Origin: Lichenostomus cassidix
Taxonomy: Eukaryota; Chordata; Aves; Passeriformes; Meliphagidae
Reading direction: 5' to 3'
DNA length: 64,000 nucleotides
Assembly (NCBI GenBank): GCA_008360975.2
Contig: CM039194.1
Location: forward strand, 11,332,426 to 11,396,425
Positions 56,801 through 64,000 of this stretch are shown here, piece by piece. Under the pieces are notes generated by a model, which was not told the DNA's origin, searched no databases, and was given only the letters and a program-made list of their open reading frames with translations. A program made the position numbers and the translations under genes. Numbering within the stretch: the stretch's first letter is position 1; every line of letters begins with the position of its first letter.

Positions 56801-59800
56801 ATTAAGAGAGAAACCATCATTTTGTAATTCACGGTAATTTCCTCCAGGACATAGGTCTCCTTAGTTATCTCCTTTGAGTCCTGATCCTACTTAATTTGCA
56901 AGGGATGAGACTGCAGCAGGGACAGCTTAGTGTATATTTGAGTTATAGTCCTCATATATTGTGGTTCATGAGCAGGAAGCAGTGCAAGCACAAGAGACCC
57001 AATTAAATTAAAAGTTCAGCACTCTTCCATTTCAGCGAACGGTCAGGCGGCAAATGATTACAGCATTATTGCATTTTCTTACACAAGAAAAACTGCCCAC
57101 CCTCTTTAAAAAAAAAAAAAACAAAAAACCCATGCCCAGTCAGCAGTGCCCTGCCTGCCTGCTCCACGGTGTGAAATCCTGGCACTCCGGAAGGCTGGAG
57201 CTTCCCACCCGGCGTATGAAACTCCATCAGACATGCAGTGCCACGGCAGGGGGAAGCTTTACAATGCGGGAGCACAGATGGGATCAGCTTGCAAGTAAAT
57301 ATGTTTCTGTTGCTAGAGAAAAGCATAGAAAGCAACGATGAATAAAGATGAAAAATCAGATGCTGACAGAGGAAGGGGGGAGAAACCGCCAAAACGGATA
57401 CAAAGGGAAGAGGATATGGTAGAAAACACCAAAAATCTGGATGGCTAGTTTGAGCACTGGCTTTCCACTAAAGAGAATCCTTCCATCTTACATCAATATT
57501 GCCATTATTTCATACTTAACCTCTCAGTTGTGACTCCATAACTGGGCATTCAGGTGTTTCATAGCAATTTGCTCTATTCACTCACATACATAAAGGCTTT
57601 TGCTGTGAAAGGCAAGGCCTTGTGCTTTTTCGCAGAGCTCTGAATGCAACCAGGAGCTCTGCCCATGTAATGAGTGCAGGCAGGCCATACCATCAACATT
57701 TTCTTTCATATTATTAACTTTGTTCTAATATGAAAAGATGGATATCTTCTCAGAGAAAGGTGACCAAGAACAGGAGAGGCAATTCTAGAAACAAAAACAT
57801 GCAAGAACCAGCCTGTGTTTAAAAAATGACAATGAGGTAAACAACATCATGGTTCATAAATCCAGCTTCTTAATGGCCTTCAGATTTTAATATTTGATTA
57901 GGACAAGTAAGAATTATGGCATTCTTAGATCTGTTACTTCACTGCTACAGTAAAGCAGAAATGCATACACTAGAAAGTATTAATGACTCAATGCTCCGCA
58001 TACCTGCATGCTCAAGGCAGAGAACAAGATTCAACACACATTTTAAACTGCTAAAATCCTGACAGTTTCTCAAGTATCTAAATAATTATAAGAGTCATTT
58101 AACATGATACACAAGCAACTCAAGTGGTGGCAGAGTTAAACAGTAGTATCCATAACTGGCAAAAAGGAGCTAGGAACTCTACTCTCACAGTGGAAGTCTT
58201 CCTACTAAAATGCAGATATTTCTAGAAAGAAAGCTTTTGATCATATTCAGTTTTTTTAAAGTACGTATTCCACTTTTGTCTAACAATGCATATTAAAGTA
58301 ATTCTAAGGCTGCAGAGCCCTTACCTACAAATGGTGCCATCCCAGGATTAAAATTCCTGAATTCATCTCTGTTGTGGATATGCATAAGGGGAGTTTTCAA
58401 TTACCTTTTTACATAGAGGTCTTCTGGAAACTACTGAACTCCATTCCATGCAGAGGAAAGCAGGAATATTAATTGCCTCAATGCTTTTTGTATGGAGCTT
58501 TCACTGTAGTTTTAATGCTCAATAAACATCAAAGATTTATCTTTACTATCCAGCTGTGAAAGAAGATGCTCTTACATTCACTCAGTAGATGGAGAACAGG
58601 CCATAAAACTTAAGGCTGAAATCATTAAAAATGCAATGATTTCAGAAGCACAATATGAGTGCTCCAAGTCCTCATTTTTCAGACTACCTGTCATTTTAGG
58701 CATATGCCATGTTCAGAGCTGTTATCCCACTGATCTCAACAGCCATGGAAGCTATCCTGCAGTTCAGATCCCTGTATCTACATCCACGCAGACTGAAAAT
58801 GCAGACCATAATTAGGTTCTGCCCTCCTATTTGGGATCCCTCTCCATCTCCCAGTTACTCCTTCTTTCATCCTCATTATCTCCCCTACTTCTCCACAACT
58901 GCACTCTCCTCCCTGCTTCCTTTCCTGCCTCCAGTTACATTGGTTTTGTCACATTTCCTGGGCACAGAAAGTGGGGGAGTGGGTAGAACTGAACCTTTCC
59001 TTGACCACCTCTTCTGAAACCCCAGACACAAGAGATTCCACAAGCCATGACACCTCTGTGCCTGCTCTCCCTCAGGATGGGCTGATGTATGAGCCATGCA
59101 GGATGAAGAACATGAACTTAGAAGTCAAACAAGCCTCAACTGTGCAATTGTATAAAGATATTTCAAGAGTGTATCTTCACCAAATTTAGCAATTTAAACG
59201 AAGCAAAAAAGTACCAATGCTCAGCCACAAAGACAACTCTCTACCACAAGTTTCACATCCCTCTGTCAGTGCACAGAGGCACCAGGACCTTGAACCAGCT
59301 CTAAGGGCTGGTCAAATGGACTCAGTGACCTCCTTGGCACACTCCCAGCTCCAAACTCGGACATGTGCATGCACAGGAGAGATGGTGGGGGTACTGAGAT
59401 TTTTTTAACCACTCACAGCAAATACTTCCATCTCCAAGTGTAAGGTGAGAAATGTTGTAGGACATTTACCTTCATAGGGTGGGACATGCAGCTGTGCGGG
59501 ATGGGAGTTTGGTCCAACTGAAGGCTTATTCCACTGCACAAAAAGGCATTTTGGGGTTAGGGTTAATGAATGAAAACTTATGCTCAGAGTACAGTACATC
59601 TAATGTGTTTTAAACAGTGAGTAAATTCTGCTTAACCTGGTTGTCTTTCACAGCACTTCTGTCCCAAACTCAGGACAACAACACTCAGTGTGACATGGCA
59701 GCTCCTGAGATGTATGGAACTGTCACGGGCAGGTAAAAGATTAATGGGAAGGGCTCTCTTTTGATTGATGAATCTGTGACCTTGAGCAACCAGAGCACTT

Positions 59801-60400
59801 GCACCAAGTATATCTGCCATGAGAGACAGACAAAATGAAAGAAGCTCATGTTACACTCTCAGATCTCATTAAGCACCCAGACCAGAAACACCGATACTGG
59901 CACTGGCCATCTGCTCTGCTGTTTGCCTGGTTACAGGTCTGATAACACTTGCAGCGAGCAAAAGTTAATCAGACGTACAGACGAGAAACAGCACTTCTGC
60001 ACAGGAAATTCAGTGGAACATAACAGTTTCTAAAAAAAACTCCTACATACCTGTTTTTACTTCATTCTGCTGTTTCAAACCACACAAGCTAGCAGATAAA
60101 AAAATTGTTGACATAAAAGGTCATAACTTTAGGCTCTTCAAACATTGCTGGTTTTTAATAAATTATCTGTAACATCATCATAAAGTTCATTAACTTGAAA
60201 TCTGCCAAATTTCTGTGATCTTCTGTTAGTCTATGTAATGGGCAATAATACAGAATTATTTTTAATTGCTTTTACATTTATTCTTCTAATGTTCTCATTT
60301 GCCTATCCCAGTTATTTCAGAATTACAGTATTTTCTGCCATTTGTTCTCCACTTGCAGCGATGAAAGCCTCTGCCAGTAGACCTTTCCATGTTTAATGTA
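53860..60400. other. Intergenic sequence without recognisable gene
   Basis: The segment is AT-rich and mostly CpG-poor. Exceptions are a CpG-retaining block at about 54,840-55,060 and CpG-bearing sequence near 57,160-57,270. One exon-like segment occurs at 59,470-59,533. I see no known gene, RNA gene or mobile element. Confidence 0.5.
59470..59533 (-). other. Candidate 64-base exon, unassigned
   Basis: An excellent 3' splice context is visible: branch-like CCCTAAC, then a pyrimidine stretch and TTTTTGTGCAG. The 64-base segment ends at a GAAG/GTAAAT donor. Two frames are open. One reads WNKPSVGPNSHPAQL and VPPYE, the other GISLQLDQTPIPHS. No family is recognised. It may be an exon of an unannotated transcript. 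Confidence 0.25.
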
Positions 60401-60619
60401 ATATTACCCCAGCATCCATCCCTGAGGAATGAAGGTTCCCTGCAAGCATTTTTCGACAGACTTATGATCAACTGAATTTTCTTTGCTGAGCAGCAATTCC
60501 TGGAAAATCCTGCAACGTATTCAAAGACTTTCCTACTGCTTTTGGAGAATTAGCTCTGGGCAAAATGATATAGTCTATTGAGGCCATATCTGACCCAGAA
60601 AGTATTAACTGAAGAATGT

Positions 60620-60900
60620 GCAGGACAGCTGCTTATCGGAAAGAAAAGACATGCAGTGCAGGAGAATGACATGTAGAGCTACTCGAGTTAGTTCTGAATG
60701 ACTGTCAGCTCTCCAGAGCCAGCCAAGACTGGGAAGCAGATACGGCATTCTGCCGGAGCCCGTGCGCATCCGTAATGGAGCAGGCTCGGGTATCTTAGCG
60801 CAGGACTGCACCATGTGCAGAGGAGATACTTTATCATCCAAGAGCATTTCAGATATATGATATGATAAGGCCGCGCAGAAATCTGAAGTGTAGCAGGATT
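60620..60900. promoter_or_regulatory. Possible distal regulatory element upstream of the CNOT6 island
   Basis: About ten CpGs in some 260 bases stand out from a CpG-poor background, and three GATA-type motifs occur (TTATC at 60,633 and 60,831, TGATAAGG at 60,863). It lies about 1.2 kb upstream of the presumed CNOT6 leader. The function is inferred from composition alone. Confidence 0.3.
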
Positions 60901-62044
60901 ATTTCCAGCAAAGTGTCAGCCTTTTAGTGGAGGACGTTCTGTGAGCAGGTTTGGTCTGCAGCATGCCAGGGTCATGTTTTCCAAAGCTTTGGCCTTGGTG
61001 GATGGGGGTGGTGTTCCTCAGAAACTGGACCACGTATCACCCTCTTTCACATTATGGTAAAAGAGAATGCCTCATTGCACAATAGTGTGAGTGCCATTTA
61101 TTTCCAGCTACATATCCAGTTATACCTAAATGGAGGCCTCAGTTCCTATTCACCTTGCCCAGATCAGAAACAGGGCTCTGTATCTGGGACAGTGTCTTTT
61201 TCTTCACTATTCCTTTGGATGAAGTGGTGTGTATGAAGTGCTCATTTGCTGCCACATCATCAATGCTTCAGCATTTTAACCCTCTGAAAAACGGAGGAAA
61301 TCCTTAATTTGAAAGTCATTATTCAGGAGTTTTGCTAGCACTACCATGTATGGCACTTCCCCACCATCATTTCACTTGGCATCTCTCATCATAAAATCTT
61401 GCTGTGCAGGGACAGTAAAAATAACAACAATTAATAAGAACGTACTTTATTTTTCTAAATATCTTGGTTTGCATCCAACAATTGGTTCATGGCAGAAAAT
61501 TACATGAGCTGCAACCTGAGCTTCAGAAAGGTGCTGCTGGCAATTCTGGGGGACATTTCACAGTAAACACAGTTCCTGAGTATGTCACAGGAAAGGGTCC
61601 AAGGCACTGGTATACCATTAAAGACACAAATATAGAATAATGTTCTCTTTCCTAAAAAGCGTCCGGCCTATCACCCGCACCATGTCCGACCTCATCGACT
61701 TCAAGGCTGAGCTCTCCACTTGGGCTTTTACAGGAGAAAGAAGTTCTTTTCCAAACAAGTGCCTATTCCCATTCGCCTTCCTTGGGCTCCTGCTAGGCAC
61801 GCCTCCCTGCCGCACACCATTTGCACGGTTTCGTGCCTTACCCCGCAGCCCACACGCTACTTTCCCCCGCTTCCCCCCGCCGCCTTCCTGCGGCCGAGCC
61901 CCGAAACAGGCTGCAAACTCCTCCCTCCGCATCACCCCGCGGCCCCCCCGGCCTGCCGCCCCCTCCCCGCGCTCCCTCCGCGGCCGCGGAGCGTGCGCGC
62001 AGTGCGGGCGGCCTGGGCAGGTGGGGCGGAGAGCGGAGAGGAGC

Positions 62045-62098
62045 GGAGAGGAGGAGGAGAGGAAGGAGGAGGAGAGGAGGAGGAGAGGAGGAGGGGGG
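62045..62098 (+). repeat. 54-base polypurine tract
   Basis: An unbroken run of G and A, mostly GAGGAG units, ends in six Gs just before the GCC-rich part of the presumed leader. It may form triplex DNA or, if transcribed, a purine-rich leader. Confidence 0.85.
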
Positions 62099-62099
62099 C

Positions 62100-62275
62100 C
62101 GGCCCGCCCGCAGCCGCCGCCGCCGCCAGCGCCGCCATGATGCTTGTTTGCTTTCAATGAGTGTGAGGAGGAGGCGGGGGGGAGCCGCTCTCCCGTCCGG
62201 CCCGCGGCAGGAAACAAAGAGCCAGGCAGGCGGCGGAGCGAGGGCGGCGGGGGGACGGGGATGCTGCAGCCACAG
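62100..62275 (+). other. CNOT6: Presumed CNOT6 exon 1 (non-coding leader), 5' end uncertain
   Basis: The exon end is placed at GCCACAG/GTAGGG, a canonical donor. The start is arbitrary because no TATA or initiator fixes it. The leader holds an upstream ORF starting at 62,137 and further ATGs at 62,157 and 62,261, but nothing like the CNOT6 N-terminus (MPKEKYEPPDPRR), so the true start must be in a later exon. Confidence 0.45.
62137..62160 (+). CDS. Upstream ORF of seven codons in the presumed CNOT6 leader
   Basis: ATG in a perfect GCCGCCATG Kozak context encodes MMLVCFQ and stops at TGA. The stop overlaps a second ATG (ATGA at 62,157-62,160), which opens a frame running to the splice donor. 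If transcribed, it should be translated efficiently and would act in cis on downstream initiation. Expression is not shown. Confidence 0.4.
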   Translation: MMLVCFQ

Positions 62276-62752
62276 GTAGGGGCGGCCCCGGCGCCCGGCC
62301 CGGAGCAGGGGGCTCTGCCCGGGGGGGCAGCGCTGCGGGGGGAGTGCGCTGTGGGGGGGGAGCGGCGGTAGCTCGGCGAGGGGAGAGCCCCGGGCTCGGC
62401 GGGGAGAAGCCCCCGCGCCGCGGCGCTCGGGGGTGTCAGGGGGGCCGAGGCCCCTCTGGGCGTGGGGGGGTCCCGGGGGGGGCGCTGGGCCTGGGCGGTC
62501 GCTGCTGCGGGGTCGGCCGGAGGAGGCTCCGCGCCCGGGGAGGCGGCGGGGATCGCGGCTTTCGAAGCGGGGGCGGCGGGGAGGGGGCCCAGCAGCCCGG
62601 CCCGAGCCCGGCGAGCGCCCACCGGCGAGCGGGAGGCAGGGAAGGAGGCTGGGGGAGCCAGGCCGGGCGGCGCCGCGCAGGAGCCCGGCTCTGTTTGCAT
62701 CGGGAAGGCAATTAAGAGAAATTAGTATAATGGCATCGGGAAGCCTGAAGTT

Positions 62753-62830
62753 GTTTTTTTGTTGTTGTTGTTGTTATTATTGGTGCGGGTAGGTTTTGTT
62801 GTTTTTGTTGTAATTTTTTTTTCTCACCGT
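62753..62830 (+). repeat. T-rich simple repeat with GTT units
   Basis: T-runs, five GTT units, then TTATTATT and further GTT and T-runs separate the two GC-rich blocks. Confidence 0.8.
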
Positions 62831-63147
62831 GCAATTGAGTTTAAAATAATTAAACAAAAGGCAGGGGGGAAATGACATCAATCGGGGGAACTGCCCGTCC
62901 ACCCTCCACGCACGGCGCCCCGCTCCGCTGCCTCCCCGGAGGCCGATCCGCCTGGCTGGGCGCGCACCGACGGGCGGCAGCGCTGCCTGTCAGCGGAGCG
63001 CTTCGGCTGCTCCGGAAGGAGCCGCGGCAGCCGCCCGCCCTCCCGTGCCTCCCCGCCCCGCCGGCAGCGGGAGCCGCGGCCGCGCTGGCGCCGGGGCCGG
63101 AGCGGCGCTCGCTCGTTCCGGCGGAGGGAGCGGCGGGGCGGGCGGCG

Positions 63148-63231
63148 GCCGTGAGTGGCAGCGGCGGCGGCCAATGGGAGGGCGCGGGGGCCGTGAGTGG
63201 CAGCGGCCGCAGCCAATGGGAGGGCGCGGGG
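63148..63231 (+). repeat. 42-base tandem duplication, each unit with a CCAAT box
   Basis: Two adjacent units start GCCGTGAGTGGCAGCGG at 63,148 and 63,190 and share GCCAATGGGAGGGCGCGG. Only about two bases in the middle differ. Each unit carries one CCAAT box in plus orientation. Confidence 0.9.
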
Positions 63232-63400
63232 GGCGGGTGCGCGAGGCCGCGGGACAGGCGCATGCAGGGATAAACAGAGGGAATTGGGGCGGGGGGCGGC
63301 GGGGCCGGATCGGGGTTGGGAGCGGAGCGGCCGGCGGGCAGGCCATACCCGCCCGGGGGGCCAGCGGGGTCACTGCCCCGGCTGGACACGGCGGATGTGC

Positions 63401-63422
63401 TGCCTGCCTGCCTGCCTGCCTG
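63401..63422 (+). repeat. TGCC tetranucleotide microsatellite
   Basis: Five perfect TGCC units plus a partial one lie at the 3' side of the second GC-rich block. Confidence 0.9.
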
Positions 63423-63671
63423 CGGAACCGCGTCGTGCGGGGGAGCGGCGGTGGGGAGCCCCCGCACCCCCGGACAGCCGTGGGGCTCGCAGGACAGCCT
63501 TTCCTCCTCCAGAATTTTATGGAGAGCGATAAGCGTGGGATCAGACAAGGCTTTAGAAAAGGACATACCTAATGCACCTGTCTCTGTCTTGGTACCTATG
63601 GTGAACGCATATTTTATCAGCAATTATCCACAAACGTTAAAAAAATAATATGAAATCGACTACGTTGTAGT

Positions 63672-63735
63672 CCTTGGTTGGACTCGATGATCTCAGAAGT
63701 CTTCTCCAACCTGCTTCTGTCAATCTGTGCTACTT
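63672..63735 (+). mobile_element. CR1 LINE 3' tail
   Basis: GGTTGGACTCGATGATCTCA followed by AAGTCTTCTCCAACCTGCTT and TGTCAATCTGTG matches the conserved 3' end of avian CR1 in plus orientation. Only the terminal part is present, as is usual for 5'-truncated copies. Confidence 0.85.
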
Positions 63736-63785
63736 TGCTTCGTGTAGTATAAGAAATATATTCAAAACAAATGCAGTGAGCTAAA

Positions 63786-63845
63786 GGTTTTGTTGGTTTT
63801 TTTGTTTTGGTTTGTTTTTTTGTTTTGTTTTGTTTGTTTTTTAAT
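63786..63845 (+). repeat. TTTG-rich simple repeat
   Basis: About 60 bases of TTTTG, TTTG and longer T-run units with no other base except GG at two places. Confidence 0.85.
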
Positions 63846-64000
63846 ACAGCCGTCTGTATTTCCACAAATGCATAGAAAATTGTATCGCTGAAAATATAGC
63901 TTTATGGATGGGTATTTGCTTTGTAACTAGAGTTGCAGATTGCCTGGTTTTTTCATTCGATTTCTGGGGCTTATTTTCATAATCTAGATTTCGCCACAGT

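Larger units (their letters stand above)
61790..62760 (+). promoter_or_regulatory. CNOT6: CpG island, presumed CNOT6 promoter
   Basis: Nearly 1 kb of very GC-rich, CpG-dense sequence without a TATA box. It contains a 54-base polypurine run, a G-quadruplex motif and a good GT donor. Human GFPT2 is flanked by CNOT6 in divergent orientation, and here the island lies upstream of GFPT2 and points to the right, which fits. CNOT6 encodes a catalytic deadenylase of the CCR4-NOT complex. No CNOT6 coding exon is present to confirm this. Confidence 0.55.
62880..63500 (+). promoter_or_regulatory. Second CpG-rich block, possible alternative promoter
   Basis: This GC-rich block lies about 0.6 kb downstream of the presumed exon 1 donor. 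It contains two CCAAT boxes in a 42-base duplication, GC-box-like GGGGCGGGG runs and a TGCC tetranucleotide repeat. It may be part of one broad island or an alternative promoter in CNOT6 intron 1. No exon is identified in it with confidence. Confidence 0.45.

Noticed and set aside
58330..58378. Possible exon reading EFRNFNPGMAPFV before a GTAAGG donor on the minus strand, at first seeming to join 59.5 kb and 53.8 kb and to resemble myozenin motifs
   Set aside because: The acceptor is weak and its phase does not fit either neighbour without ad hoc splice sites. The resemblance is too short to support a family call.
61618..62700. 360-codon minus-strand open frame across the right-hand CpG island
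   Set aside because: GC-rich islands lack stop codons in all frames. The peptide is proline/alanine/serine low-complexity, several frames on both strands are equally open, and no domain is visible.
62850..63623. 257-codon minus-strand open frame in the second GC-rich block
   Set aside because: Same composition effect. Its peptide includes the translated 42-base duplication and PLPLTAP-like repeats, not a recognisable protein.

Overview
The window looks like a single-copy nuclear segment of a bird genome. The coding exons are short and separated by introns with GT-AG borders, there are two CpG islands at promoters, and the interspersed repeats that can be recognised are 3' fragments of CR1 LINEs, the dominant avian retroposon. 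It contains no operons, CRISPR arrays, phage or IS elements. I could not identify the species.

Region 1 (1-15,425, minus strand) holds almost all of GFPT2, which encodes glutamine:fructose-6-phosphate amidotransferase 2, the rate-setting enzyme of the hexosamine pathway. Eighteen exons were placed by reading frame and splice signals. They join with consistent phases and give residues 1-627 of an expected 682. The rest of exon 18 and the last exon lie beyond the left edge. The promoter is a CpG island with a TATA-like box about 75 bp upstream of the ATG. A CR1 fragment lies directly upstream of the island.

Region 2 (about 15,770-61,780) is a gene desert of roughly 46 kb. I recognise no gene family in it. 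It holds another CR1 tail, scattered simple repeats, several CpG-retaining or motif-dense blocks that could be regulatory elements, and a few exon-like open segments on the minus strand with convincing splice signals but no family match and mostly incompatible phases. These are reported as low-confidence candidates.

Region 3 (about 61,790-63,500, plus strand) is a large two-part CpG island with an apparently non-coding first exon ending in a GT donor at 62,275/62,276. In human 5q35 the gene next to GFPT2 in divergent orientation is CNOT6 (CCR4-NOT deadenylase subunit), so this is most likely the CNOT6 promoter and first exon. That call rests on synteny, since no CNOT6 coding sequence lies in the window. 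The leader has a short upstream ORF in a strong Kozak context whose stop overlaps a second ATG. The second island half carries a 42-bp tandem duplication, each copy with a CCAAT box. The window ends in the presumed first intron, with a CR1 3' tail and a TTTG-rich repeat.
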